NCBI RefSeq assembly: GCF_033843645.1
Contig: NZ_JAWXVZ010000006.1
Coordinates: forward strand, 248,001 to 312,000
DNA length: 64,000 nt
Source: Pseudovibrio zosterae
GTDB lineage: Bacteria; Pseudomonadota; Alphaproteobacteria; Rhizobiales; Stappiaceae
Direction of reading: 5' to 3'
A model generated the notes under the pieces. That model was not told the origin of the DNA and did not search any database. It saw only the letters and a program-made list of their open reading frames with translations. Below, piece after piece: positions 8,603 through 17,282 of this stretch. How positions within the stretch are numbered: position 1 is the stretch's first letter; every line of letters starts with the position of its first letter. Both the position numbers and the translations under genes were made by a program.

Positions 8603-9409
8603 GTGAGCACAGAACCTCAGAACAAGAAGTTCAGATCTTTATTCATATCTGACGTTCATCTTGGGACCCGAGGGTGCCAGGCGGACCTGCTTCTTGACTT
8701 TCTCAAGTATCATGACGCGGATACAATCTATCTCGTGGGCGATATTGTGGACGGGTGGCGCTTGCGTCGTTCATGGTATTGGCCGCAGTATCACAACGAT
8801 GTGGTGCAGAAGATTCTGCGCAAGGGCCGCAAGGGTGCCCGCATCGTTTATGTTCCAGGCAATCACGATGAGTTCCTGCGTGATTTTCTGGGAACGCATT
8901 TTGGCGGCGTGGAAGTGATCGACCAGATCATTCACGAAACCGCGGATGGCAAGAAATATCTTGTAATCCATGGGGATCAGTTCGACGTGGTTGTACGCCA
9001 TGCGAAGTGGCTCGCGTTCTTCGGCGACTGGGCGTATGTCACGGCGCTGAACATGAACACGATGCTCAACCTGGCTCGTCGCAAGCTGGGCTTGACCTAC
9101 TGGTCGTTGTCGGCTTGGGCAAAGCTCAAGGTGAAGAACGCTGTGAACTTCATTGGTTCCTTTGAAGAAGCTCTGGTTGCGGAAGCTGAGCGTCAAGGTG
9201 TCGATGGGGTGATCTGCGGGCATATTCATCACGCCGCTGACCACATCAAGTTTGGTGTCCACTACATCAACACCGGCGATTGGGTGGAAAGTTGCACGGC
9301 AGTTGCCGAGAACCATGACGGATCATTTGAGGTTATTAGATGGGCCGATCAGCAACGCAATACCGAGGACGCAGCTCAGCCAGTAGCCGGAGAGCAGGTT
9401 GCCGCATGA
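8603..9409 (+). CDS. LpxH-like calcineurin-type metallophosphatase
   Basis: A 268-residue metallophosphoesterase with all metal-site motifs of the family: ISDVHLG, GDIVDGW, PGNHDE, VIHGDQFD and ICGHIHHA. This set and the length match the UDP-2,3-diacylglucosamine diphosphatase-like group (LpxH relatives), which in alphaproteobacteria is often paired with a GT4 glycosyltransferase as here. Whether it acts in lipid A synthesis or on another nucleotide-lipid cannot be said. Two tandem GTG codons (8600, 8603) can start it; GGAGG at 8591 is better spaced for 8603. Its TGA overlaps the ATG of the glycosyltransferase, so the two are coupled. Confidence 0.88.
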   Translation: MSTEPQNKKFRSLFISDVHLGTRGCQADLLLDFLKYHDADTIYLVGDIVDGWRLRRSWYWPQYHNDVVQKILRKGRKGARIVYVPGNHDEFLRDFLGTHFGGVEVIDQIIHETADGKKYLVIHGDQFDVVVRHAKWLAFFGDWAYVTALNMNTMLNLARRKLGLTYWSLSAWAKLKVKNAVNFIGSFEEALVAEAERQGVDGVICGHIHHAADHIKFGVHYINTGDWVESCTAVAENHDGSFEVIRWADQQRNTEDAAQPVAGEQVAA

Positions 9410-10473
9410 GCTCAATCCTCATCGTGACAGACGCATGGCGCCCGCAAATTAACGGTGTCGTGCGCTCTCTGGAGCGCCTAGCAGAGCAGCTGGTCGAAAT
9501 GGGTCTGCGCGTGGAGTTCCTGACGCCGGAGAACTTCCGCTCGGTGCCCATGCCGTCCTACCCGGAAATTCGGCTTAGCCTTACACTGCCTTCGGAAGTG
9601 CGTCGCCATATTGAAGAGGCGGACTGCGATCACCTGCATATCGCGACCGAAGGTCCACTGGGCTTGATGGCGAGGTCGGTGGCGAAGCGAACCGGCAAGG
9701 TTTTCACCACCAGCTATCACACACGTTTTCCTGAATACTTGAATGCTCGTGTGCCGGTACCGGTCGATTGGACGTACGCTTGGCTGCGCCGGTTTCATAA
9801 CAGTGGCCGGGGCTGCATGGTGGCCACGCAGACGCTCGAAAGCGATCTGAAGACACGCGGGTTCACCAACCTCGTGCGTTGGTCTCGCGGAGTGGATCAC
9901 ACGGTTTTCCGTCCACTGCAGAGCGATGTCCTTGAGGGCGTCGAAGGCCCGATCTTCATGAACGTTGGCCGTGTGGCCGTCGAGAAGAACATCGAAGCCT
10001 TTTTGAAGCTTGATCTGCCGGGCTCCAAAGTTGTTGTCGGCGGCGGCCCTCAGCTTGAAGAGCTGCGTTCGGCATATCCAGATGTGGTCTTTACAGGTCC
10101 CAAGGAAGGGGATGATCTGGTTGCGCTCTACAGTGCAGCAGATGTGTTCGTTTTCCCAAGCCTGACGGACACGTTCGGGAATGTGCTGTTGGAGGCTTTG
10201 GCCTGTGGTACGCCAGTTGCGGCTTACCCAGTCATGGGGCCTGTCGATGTGATTGGCGACTCCGGCGTGGGGGTTCTCGACAAGGATTTGAGAACTGCCT
10301 GTCTCGCAGCGCTCGAGATTTCAAGTGACGCGTGTCGGGAGTACGCTCTGAAGTATACGTGGCGGGCGAGCGCGGAACAGTTTTTGCGCAATGCTGAACT
10401 GGCACATGAAACCTCGCAGGGCTTTTTGCAAGCGGCCGCCAAGCCGCAACAACAGGTCTTTACGGCTCACTAA
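9406..10473 (+). CDS. Family 4 glycosyltransferase (GT-B fold)
   Basis: A 355-residue retaining glycosyltransferase of the SqdX/MgtA-like branch: N-terminal TDAWRPQINGVVRSLE and TPENF, middle RWSRGVDHTVF, NVGRVAVEKNIEAF (donor-binding loop) and PSLTDTFGNVLLEALACGTPV with the E-x7-E pair of GT4 enzymes. Members move glucose, mannose or sulfoquinovose onto diacylglycerol or related lipids; the donor and acceptor are not known here. The ATGA overlap with the upstream phosphatase gene indicates translational coupling and suggests a joint role in envelope lipid or saccharide metabolism. Confidence 0.9.
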   Translation: MSSILIVTDAWRPQINGVVRSLERLAEQLVEMGLRVEFLTPENFRSVPMPSYPEIRLSLTLPSEVRRHIEEADCDHLHIATEGPLGLMARSVAKRTGKVFTTSYHTRFPEYLNARVPVPVDWTYAWLRRFHNSGRGCMVATQTLESDLKTRGFTNLVRWSRGVDHTVFRPLQSDVLEGVEGPIFMNVGRVAVEKNIEAFLKLDLPGSKVVVGGGPQLEELRSAYPDVVFTGPKEGDDLVALYSAADVFVFPSLTDTFGNVLLEALACGTPVAAYPVMGPVDVIGDSGVGVLDKDLRTACLAALEISSDACREYALKYTWRASAEQFLRNAELAHETSQGFLQAAAKPQQQVFTAH

Positions 10474-10481
10474 GCTATGAT

Positions 10482-10512
10482 AAGGTCCCTCTGCTTATCG
10501 CAGGGGGCCTTC
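10482..10512 (+). promoter_or_regulatory. Hairpin spanning the ribosome-binding region of the threonine dehydratase gene
   Basis: AAGGTCCC-T-CTGC (10482-10494) pairs with GCAGGGGGCCTT (about 10500-10511) with one bulge and two G-U pairs. The 3' arm contains the only purine-rich candidate ribosome-binding site for ATG 10513. The hairpin could end the upstream operon, or fold over the start of the next gene. Confidence 0.4.
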
Positions 10513-11502
10513 ATGTCTATCGCCAGTTCCACTCCACTCGAATTTCAAGATATCTTGGAAGCTAGAACCCGCATTTCTAACCATGCGGTGCATACGCCAT
10601 TGTTGCGCTCCAATGTTCTGGACGAGGTGACTGGCGGTCAAATTCTCATCAAGCCCGAATGCCTTCAAAGGACCGGCTCTTTCAAGTTCCGAGGTGCGTT
10701 TAACCGTTTGAGCATGATACCGGCTGAACAGCGGGGTGCTGGTGTCGTGGCTTGTTCTTCTGGAAACCACGCACAAGGTGTGGCTGCGGCTGCGAAGCTT
10801 CTGGGCATGCGGGCGACCATTGTGATGCCATCCGATGCGCCGGAGCTCAAACGGCGCCGTACGGCCGCGCTGGGGGCTGAGGTGGTGCTTTATGATCGTC
10901 TCCGTGAGGATCGCGACGCCATAGCACACGGTATCGCCTCTGAGACCGGCGGAACCTTCGTTCATCCATTCAATGATCCTGATGTGATCGCCGGGCAAGG
11001 AACCGTAGGGCTGGAGCTTTCAGCGCAGGCGCGTGCAGCAGGCCTTCAGCTGGAAGGAATGGTCGTTTGCACCGGTGGCGGTGGCCTGACCAGTGGCATT
11101 GCGCTCGCCTTGGCAGAACTGGAGCCAGAGTGCGTGCTTCACACCTGTGAGCCGGAAGGTTTTGATGATTATGCGCGTTCGCTTGCGGCCAATGCGATTG
11201 TCAACAATGAACAGGCTGGCGGGTCTGTTTGTGATGCGGTTCTTACGCAGGCGCCCGGTGACGTCGGTTTTGAAATCTTGCGGAAGAGGCGCGTAGTGCC
11301 AGCCATAGTCACAGATGAGGAGGCGCTCAAGGCAGTTGCCTTTGCGTTTACCGAGCTGAAACTGGTCGTGGAGCCGGGCGGCGCGGTGGCACTGGCTGCG
11401 GTGTTGTTCGGTAAAGTGCCAGTGAAAGATCGATGCGTCGGCGTTACGCTGTCTGGTGGGAACATTGACCCGGGCATGATGGCCCGAGCCCTATCGCTAT
11501 AA
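10513..11502 (+). CDS. PLP-dependent threonine/serine dehydratase (catabolic type, no ACT domain)
   Basis: Deaminates threonine to 2-oxobutyrate (or serine to pyruvate). The 329-residue protein has the PLP lysine in GSFKFRGAFNRL, the substrate loop SSGNHAQGVA, the phosphate-binding glycine loop TGGGGLTSG and a C-terminal SGGN. It lacks the roughly 150-residue regulatory ACT region of biosynthetic IlvA, so isoleucine feedback is not expected; it resembles the short TdcB/serine racemase-type enzymes. ATG 10513 is chosen because it gives the natural family N-terminus. Confidence 0.93.
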   Translation: MSIASSTPLEFQDILEARTRISNHAVHTPLLRSNVLDEVTGGQILIKPECLQRTGSFKFRGAFNRLSMIPAEQRGAGVVACSSGNHAQGVAAAAKLLGMRATIVMPSDAPELKRRRTAALGAEVVLYDRLREDRDAIAHGIASETGGTFVHPFNDPDVIAGQGTVGLELSAQARAAGLQLEGMVVCTGGGGLTSGIALALAELEPECVLHTCEPEGFDDYARSLAANAIVNNEQAGGSVCDAVLTQAPGDVGFEILRKRRVVPAIVTDEEALKAVAFAFTELKLVVEPGGAVALAAVLFGKVPVKDRCVGVTLSGGNIDPGMMARALSL

Positions 11503-11521
11503 GCGGGCGGGCTGCCTCCTG

Positions 11522-12586
11522 TCAGGAGAACAGCGCAAGCCTTTCTCCAGTTGAAAGGCGCTCCAGCGGGTCCGAGTTGCTCTTGCGCAAAGGTGCAGGC
11601 TCTTCAGCGCCTTTTTCGGCTTCACTGTCGGCTTCGAACAGGTCCAGGTCTTCATCCAGTTGTGGCTCGCTCTGGGCGAGGGGAATGATGTTCGCGCCCT
11701 CGGAGGCGTTGTTGCCTTCCGTTTCCTGCTGCTCTTCAGCGGCAGCCTCTACGCCTGCGAAGATCTGTTCCTCTGCGGGAGCATCTTCAAGAGTTTCAGG
11801 TTCAACTTCAGTCGTCTCAGCTGGCTCCTGCGCTTCCTCATCTTCTTCAGGTGCGACGCTGCTAAAAGTGTCGAAAAGCGCATCGACGTCAGACTGGTTT
11901 ACGCCTTCGCCTTCCATCTGCGGCCCGTTCAGGAGGTGCGCATCCGGGCGCTTGTCCATTGACTTGACACCCTGATCTGTGTCGTCATCCTCTTCAAGTT
12001 CATAGCCCTCAACGCCCCAAATCCTGATCATGCGATCCAACCGCTCTTCCAGATAGTGGAGCACTTGAACGACTTTTTGCGTGCGTTGGCCAGTCAGGTC
12101 CTGGAAGGAACAGGACATGAAGATTTCCGTCGCCTTCTCGTCGATGGCATCACACTGAGCCACATCCTGCGGATTTTCGCGCAGCGACCAGGCTGCTTCC
12201 TGAATGGCCTCCGCAGCTTCCAGAATGGCTTGTGTGGCATTTTCCGTAGAGGAGACGATGGCATCGAGTTCATTGGATGCCGCCGTAAAGTGATCACCAG
12301 TGGTATTGTCGGTTTTGAGGCGCGCAATCTCTTTCTTTGTGCGAGCAATTGCCTCATTCATTTCGAAGAGGTTCAAGCGTACGCTGTCAAATTCGGAAGG
12401 GAACTGGCGAGAACGCATGTACTCTTCCAAATGCTGAACCGCCTTCAACAATCTCTGGGTTTCTGCTGCTTGGTTCCGCCGGAGGTATTCCGCCAGGAAG
12501 CTTCGACCTATGCCGTTTGCACTCAACGCATTTTCCAATGCGTCAAACACTTTCTCCGAGATCTGGGTTGGCTTCGACAGCGACAT
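11522..12586 (-). CDS. cheZ: CheZ-type chemotaxis phosphatase
   Basis: A 354-residue, mostly helical protein. Residues 155-172 contain FQDLTGQRTQKV, equivalent to the CheZ active site; Asp163 and Gln167 align with the catalytic Asp/Gln that dephosphorylate CheY-P in E. coli CheZ. Residues about 229-242 (VNQSDVDALFDTFS) resemble the CheY-binding peptide at the C-terminus of E. coli CheZ, but here it is internal and followed by about 110 residues of acidic, low-complexity sequence. ATG 12586 has GGGGAG upstream; an in-frame TTG at 12607 is rejected. No other che genes adjoin it. Acts on the flagellar response regulator in the cytoplasm. Confidence 0.85.
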   Translation of the reverse strand: MSLSKPTQISEKVFDALENALSANGIGRSFLAEYLRRNQAAETQRLLKAVQHLEEYMRSRQFPSEFDSVRLNLFEMNEAIARTKKEIARLKTDNTTGDHFTAASNELDAIVSSTENATQAILEAAEAIQEAAWSLRENPQDVAQCDAIDEKATEIFMSCSFQDLTGQRTQKVVQVLHYLEERLDRMIRIWGVEGYELEEDDDTDQGVKSMDKRPDAHLLNGPQMEGEGVNQSDVDALFDTFSSVAPEEDEEAQEPAETTEVEPETLEDAPAEEQIFAGVEAAAEEQQETEGNNASEGANIIPLAQSEPQLDEDLDLFEADSEAEKGAEEPAPLRKSNSDPLERLSTGERLALFS

Positions 12587-12783
12587 GAGATTTTTTCTCC
12601 CCAGCAACCTAGATTGCCCTGTATAAGTAACCGGTGAATGTACCTATGGCTAACAATTGGTTTACAAATCCTAAAATCTTATTAAGGAACCCGTGCTAGA
12701 TCCCTTCTCCAAGTATCCCCTTGGGGATGACTTTCCGCTCGGTACGATCAAAGCCTTTAGCGCTCTTCTGTTTGGAGCAATTA

Positions 12784-13983
12784 ATGACTGTGAATAATCA
12801 ACAGCGCACCAAGCTGGGGCTTATTATTGGCATCAGCAGCTTGTTTGCAGCTTACTTCTTTGCGTTCGGGCTGTTCCTGCCTTATTTCCCCGTCTATCTG
12901 AAAGACTTGGCATTCACGCCGGTTCAAATTGCATTGATTGTTGCAATCCCAAACATAGTGCGGATCGTTGCAACGCCGGTCATGACCGGCATCTCAGATC
13001 GTGCGGGGCGACGCCGGTTATCCATCTCTATTTTTGCAATTGTCTGCGCGGTCGCATTCGGCGTCATAGCCAATGTGAACACCTATGCCTTGATGGTGGC
13101 TGTGGTTGTTGTCATGTCCATTTTCCTTGCGCCGCTGCAACCGCTTTCCGATGCCTATGCATACGAGGCCGTCAAGAGCAGGGGGCTGGACTATGGTGTG
13201 ATGCGATCTTGGGGCAGTGCGGCCTTCATAGCGGCAACCATGTTCGGCGGCTGGTATCTGGGCCTGTTTGAGTCCGTGCAATTGGTCTACTTCATGGTAG
13301 TCGGTTTGGTTGTCATGGCCGTTTTGTCCTTGCAGCTGCCCGGTATGCCATCTGAGCACAGGAAAGCGGCTCAAGGGGCGGCGGACGAAGGCCACGCGAA
13401 AGGCGAACTCAAGCGATTTGAGCTTCATATTGTCTTGTTCGCCGGCGGTCTGACCCTTGGCAGCATGGCGGGATTGTTCAGTTTCGGGTCGATCTTCTGG
13501 CTCAGCCATGGCATCAGCGATACCAATGTAGGTTTGCTGTGGTCCGCTGGTGTTCTGGCGGAAATTTCCGTGTTCTTGTTGGGGGGGCGTCTGCTTGGGC
13601 GCATCGGGCCTCTTGGTTTCATGCTGATTGGGGCCATAGGCGGAATACTCCGCTGGATCGTCTTCCCCCATGCAGATACGTTTGGCAGCGCTTTGGTCGT
13701 GCAGCTGATGCATGGCGTCAACTTCGGTATGACCCATCTGGGAATGATGGCGTTTCTAGCGGAAGTGGTTTCTGGAAAGCGATTGGGGACGGCACAGGGC
13801 CTGTCTCAAACCTACATCGGTTTGTTTACCGGAGTTGCCGGTATTACCGCCGGGTGGATTTATGAGGTCAACCCGACCTATGCATTCTATGCCATGGCGG
13901 TTGTCGCCGCTGGCGGGAGTATTGTGCTTGGCTTGTTTTGGGCACGCCTTCGAAGGTTCAGCGGTGAAGTGCCTGCCGGCTGA
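12784..13983 (+). CDS. MFS transporter, HcaT/phenylpropionate-like (MFS_1_like)
   Basis: A 399-residue 12-helix major facilitator protein. The start FGLFLPYFPVYLKD, the A-loop SDRAGRRR after TM2, and the PLSDAYAYEAV sequence in the fourth helix are typical of the nucleoside/phenylpropionate symporter-like branch. GGAGCAATTA precedes ATG 12784; an in-frame extension to 12721 is judged untranslated. Substrate unknown. Converges on dgcA. Confidence 0.88.
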   Translation: MTVNNQQRTKLGLIIGISSLFAAYFFAFGLFLPYFPVYLKDLAFTPVQIALIVAIPNIVRIVATPVMTGISDRAGRRRLSISIFAIVCAVAFGVIANVNTYALMVAVVVVMSIFLAPLQPLSDAYAYEAVKSRGLDYGVMRSWGSAAFIAATMFGGWYLGLFESVQLVYFMVVGLVVMAVLSLQLPGMPSEHRKAAQGAADEGHAKGELKRFELHIVLFAGGLTLGSMAGLFSFGSIFWLSHGISDTNVGLLWSAGVLAEISVFLLGGRLLGRIGPLGFMLIGAIGGILRWIVFPHADTFGSALVVQLMHGVNFGMTHLGMMAFLAEVVSGKRLGTAQGLSQTYIGLFTGVAGITAGWIYEVNPTYAFYAMAVVAAGGSIVLGLFWARLRRFSGEVPAG

Positions 13984-14009
13984 CAGTGCCAGCCAGCGCA
14001 CTTCTTGGG

Positions 14010-14993
14010 TTAGCCCCAGAGGCTACGGTTGGGGGCATGCATGAGGCTGCCCTCAAATGGGATAGGATAGGCGCGGTCTTGTGCAAGCAGCAGCGGGCCG
14101 TCCAGATCGACGAAGTCTGCAGCTTGCGCCAAATAGAATGCTGGCGCCATCGCCAGACTTGAGCCGAGCATGCACCCCACCATGATCGTGAAGTCCAGCT
14201 CTTTGGCCTTTTCGATCACTTGAAGACCTTCCGTCAGGCCGCCGGTCTTGTCGAGCTTGATGTTGACCGCATTGTAGCGGTCCCGCAGTGCTTCAAGGTT
14301 GTCGGCTGTGTGAAAACTCTCGTCGGCGCAAACCAAGACGGACGTCGTTATCTCGCGCAAAGCCTCATCATTGCCTGCGGCCATCGGTTGTTCAATAAGG
14401 GCAACGCCCGCGTCCTCACAGGCCCTCAGGTTCGCTTCCACGTTGTCGGCAGTCCATCCTTCATTGGCGTCTACGATCAGCTTGCTGTTTGGGGCTGCCG
14501 ACCGAACGGCCTGAATGCGTTCCACATCACCTTCGCCAGCCAGCTTGACCTTGAGGAGTGGGCGGTCTGCTGCCTTCGCCGCATCCTCACGCATTTTCTC
14601 TGGTGTGCCGACTGAAATGGTAAAAGCTGTGGTGAGTGGTTGCGGTGCAGAAAAGCCAAGCAGCTCATGTACTGGCTTGTGGGCACGTTTTGCCTCCAGG
14701 TCCCAAAGGGCGCAGTCGAGGGCATTGCGAGCGGCGCCCGGCTTCATCCTGTCTTGCAGCTCGGCCCGTGTCAGGCCTTCCGCGATTGCAGGCGCCAGTG
14801 CCTTGATGTCCTCTGCTACACCGTCAAGGCTTTCGCCATAGCGAGCATAGGGCACGCACTCGCCAAAGCCCTGATGAATACCATCCCAGATGTTGACTGT
14901 TATTACATGTGCGTGGGTGCGGCTGCCTCTAGCGATGGCAAAGCCGCCTTCAATTTTGAACGTATCTCTTTCGACGTTCACGACAGGTTTCAT
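14010..14993 (-). CDS. dgcA: Enolase-superfamily dipeptide epimerase-like N-acetyl-D-glutamate racemase
   Basis: A 327-residue muconate-lactonizing-subgroup enzyme. Acid/base Lys pair in LLKVKLAG and NIKLDKTGG, and metal ligands Asp in IVDANEGW, Glu in LIEQPM and Asp in CADES are all visible. By itself the sequence says L-Ala-D/L-Glu epimerase-like. Its ATGA overlap with the preceding DUF1611 gene identifies the DgcN-DgcA pair, reported in marine proteobacteria to convert D-glutamate by N-acetylation followed by racemisation of the acetylated product. The function is thus taken from the pair, not from this gene alone. Confidence 0.85.
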   Translation of the reverse strand: MKPVVNVERDTFKIEGGFAIARGSRTHAHVITVNIWDGIHQGFGECVPYARYGESLDGVAEDIKALAPAIAEGLTRAELQDRMKPGAARNALDCALWDLEAKRAHKPVHELLGFSAPQPLTTAFTISVGTPEKMREDAAKAADRPLLKVKLAGEGDVERIQAVRSAAPNSKLIVDANEGWTADNVEANLRACEDAGVALIEQPMAAGNDEALREITTSVLVCADESFHTADNLEALRDRYNAVNIKLDKTGGLTEGLQVIEKAKELDFTIMVGCMLGSSLAMAPAFYLAQAADFVDLDGPLLLAQDRAYPIPFEGSLMHAPNRSLWG

Positions 14994-16003
14994 GGAGCAC
15001 CAAATTCTTCAGAAAGTCGGAGGACGATTGGCTCAACGCCAAATCGGATAGGATCGGTTGCCGGCAGGTTATAATCGCGGGTCAGTTTGGAAACGTACTC
15101 CTTCGCTTCTTTCTCGTCCAGCGCGGCAGTATTGACCGCGATGCCGATGCAGCGAATACCCGGGTTTGTGAGTTTGCCGAGGGTCATCGTTGCATCGATC
15201 ACTTGCTGGATGGTTGGCAGTGGGCACTCCACACCACGCATCTTGGTGCGGGTTGGTTCGTGGCACACGACGAATGCATCCGGCTGTGAGCCATGAAGAA
15301 GGCCAAGTGTTACCCCTGCGAAGGAGGGGTGAAACAGGGAGCCTTGTCCCTCGATGACGTGCCAGTGGTTCTCTGGTGCATCCGGTGAGAGATACTCAGC
15401 AGCACCTGCAATAAAGTCGGCAACAACGGCATCAAGAGCAACGCCTCGGCCGGAAATGAAAACGCCGGTCTGACCTGTTGCGCTGAAGCTGGTGTCATAG
15501 CCGTGCGCCCGCATGCCTTGCTCCAGAGCGAGGGCTGTGTACTTCTTGCCCACCGAGCAATCTGTCCCCATGGCCAGAAGGCGCTTGCCTGTTCGCTTGG
15601 TGCCCTGGCCCGTTGGGAATGTCTGGTCGTTGAGACGTACATTGAAAAGCTTGCGCCCGGTGCGCTGGGCCGCTTCTTTGATGGCAGGCACGTCTTCCAG
15701 CCGCATGTGGAGGCCACTTGCAACATCAAGCCCTGCTTCCAAGGCGTGTATGATGCTCTCCACCCAGTGCTCAGGTAGGACCCCACCGGCATTCACGCAG
15801 CCAATAACAAAGGTTTTTGCCCCGCTTTTCACAGCATATTCAGGGGTAATATCAGGAAGGCCGCTGTCGGCTTTGCAACCTTCAAGTCGAACTTGGCCAA
15901 GGCACCAGTCTTTGCGCCAATCCACGATGCCAAGGCCCGTTTTGGCCGCTAAGTTATCCTGAACATCTCCAAAGAATAGGAGGTATGGGTGTGCTATTTC
16001 CAT
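14990..16003 (-). CDS. dgcN: DUF1611 protein, D-glutamate N-acetyltransferase-like
   Basis: A 337-residue DUF1611 protein with an N-terminal Rossmann-like domain (PYLLFFGDV... KTFVIGCVNAGG) and a C-terminal P-loop-like domain containing LAMGTDCSVGKKYTALAL. It also has GQTGVFISGRGVALDAVVADF and VIEGQGSLFHPSF, which are strongly conserved in the family. DgcN is reported to acetylate D-glutamate in the first step of the DgcN-DgcA route. ATG 16003 gives the family N-terminus; an in-frame start at 16066 would overlap the divergent regulatory repeat. First gene of a two-gene operon. Confidence 0.87.
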   Translation of the reverse strand: MEIAHPYLLFFGDVQDNLAAKTGLGIVDWRKDWCLGQVRLEGCKADSGLPDITPEYAVKSGAKTFVIGCVNAGGVLPEHWVESIIHALEAGLDVASGLHMRLEDVPAIKEAAQRTGRKLFNVRLNDQTFPTGQGTKRTGKRLLAMGTDCSVGKKYTALALEQGMRAHGYDTSFSATGQTGVFISGRGVALDAVVADFIAGAAEYLSPDAPENHWHVIEGQGSLFHPSFAGVTLGLLHGSQPDAFVVCHEPTRTKMRGVECPLPTIQQVIDATMTLGKLTNPGIRCIGIAVNTAALDEKEAKEYVSKLTRDYNLPATDPIRFGVEPIVLRLSEEFGAP

Positions 16004-16052
16004 CTTAGTGTCTCTTATTGTCTCTGAAAGGTCCGTCTGATTGCTAGACGTG

Positions 16053-16085
16053 GTTGTTCCCAACACTGTATAGGGTGGGAACGAC
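16053..16085. promoter_or_regulatory. Long inverted repeat between divergent dgcN and mlaE-like genes
   Basis: GTTGTTCCCA (16053-16062) pairs with TGGGAACGAC (16076-16085), 9 of 10 positions, with a 13-nt spacer. It lies between the divergent dgcN start (16003) and the permease gene. A two-fold operator for a regulator of one or both operons is the simplest reading; a hairpin in the permease leader is the alternative. Confidence 0.45.
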
Positions 16086-16114
16086 TATTGGAGCAAGGGG
16101 ACTGGATTCGGCCC

Positions 16115-17263
16115 ATGGATCTGCAGGTTCAGACAGATGCGCCACTTCTCGAGGTGGTGAGCGCGGGTGATGGACAGGCCGTCAAGGTTTCTGGCCGCTG
16201 GACCATTTTGACCGCAAACATCGCAGAGACCTTGATGCAGGGGCTGCCTGCCAAGTGCAGTCTGCGCCATGTGATCATCGACATGGGTAACGTAAAGCAA
16301 CTCGATACAGCCGGGGCCTGGTTGCTGCATAGAATGCGCGCCGACCTTGAGTTTGCCGGTCGTTTTGTTGAGTTACAAAACGTGGATTCTCGGTACTATG
16401 AGCTGTTTGCCGAGATCGAGAAGCACAACCCGCGGGTGCCGCCGACAAAGAGGCCTCGGCCATCTCTTGTCGCGCTGTTTGAGCGTACTGGCGAGCTTAC
16501 TGTTGAGGTGTATCGTGATGCGCTCGCGATCTGCCACATTCTCGGCTCTCTGGCCATGGTGATTGCCTGGGCGGTTACAAGCCCACGCCGGATGCGTGCC
16601 ATTTCCATCGCCGTGCAGTTTGACAAGTCCTGCATCGGTGCTGTGCCGATCGTAATGCTGATGAGCTTCCTGATAGGTGCGATTATCGCGCAGCAGGGTG
16701 GGTTCTATCTGAAGCAGTTTGGTGCCGACATCTTTGTGGTGGACTTGGCGGGCATTCTGGTTCTGCGTGAAATTGGCGTTATTCTCACCGCGATCATGGT
16801 TGCGGGTCGCTCTGGTTCGGCATTTACAGCCGAGTTGGGGTCAATGAAAATGCGCGAAGAGATCGATGCGCTTAATGTGATCGGTCTGCGCGTTACAGAA
16901 GTGCTTATTCTGCCCCGCCTGCTGGCGCTGATGCTGTCCTTGCCGGTGCTTGTGTTCCTGGCCAATATCGCTGCCTTGTTTGGCGCAGGTCTGGTATGTT
17001 GGTGGTACCTCGGCATTCCACCTGCGGCGTTCTTGACGCAGCTGCAGATCGCCATTGATGTCGAGACGCTTATGGTAGGCGTGGTAAAGGCGCCGTTCAT
17101 GGCCTTGATCATTGGCTTGATCGCATGCGTAGAAGGCATGAAAGTGAGCGGCTCAGCCGAATCGTTAGGTTTGCACACCACAATGTCAGTGGTGAAAGCG
17201 ATCTTCCTTGTGATTGTTGTTGATGGCGTATTTGCTATGTTCTTTGCTTCCATCGGAATTTGA
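16115..17263 (+). CDS. MlaE-family ABC permease with N-terminal STAS domain
   Basis: Permease of an MCE-type system that moves phospholipid between the inner and outer membranes. A STAS domain fills about residues 1-105 (VVIDMGNVKQLDTAGAW is its phosphoacceptor-like loop), followed by the MlaE membrane domain with about five helices. The conserved AGRSGSAFTAELGSMKMREEIDAL segment contacts the ATPase. Start uncertain: TTG 16088 is also in frame, but lies three bases from an inverted repeat, so ATG 16115 is preferred. Followed within 20 bp by the ATPase gene. Confidence 0.9.
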   Translation: MDLQVQTDAPLLEVVSAGDGQAVKVSGRWTILTANIAETLMQGLPAKCSLRHVIIDMGNVKQLDTAGAWLLHRMRADLEFAGRFVELQNVDSRYYELFAEIEKHNPRVPPTKRPRPSLVALFERTGELTVEVYRDALAICHILGSLAMVIAWAVTSPRRMRAISIAVQFDKSCIGAVPIVMLMSFLIGAIIAQQGGFYLKQFGADIFVVDLAGILVLREIGVILTAIMVAGRSGSAFTAELGSMKMREEIDALNVIGLRVTEVLILPRLLALMLSLPVLVFLANIAALFGAGLVCWWYLGIPPAAFLTQLQIAIDVETLMVGVVKAPFMALIIGLIACVEGMKVSGSAESLGLHTTMSVVKAIFLVIVVDGVFAMFFASIGI

Positions 17264-17282
17264 GGAAAGGTAATCAATCCTC

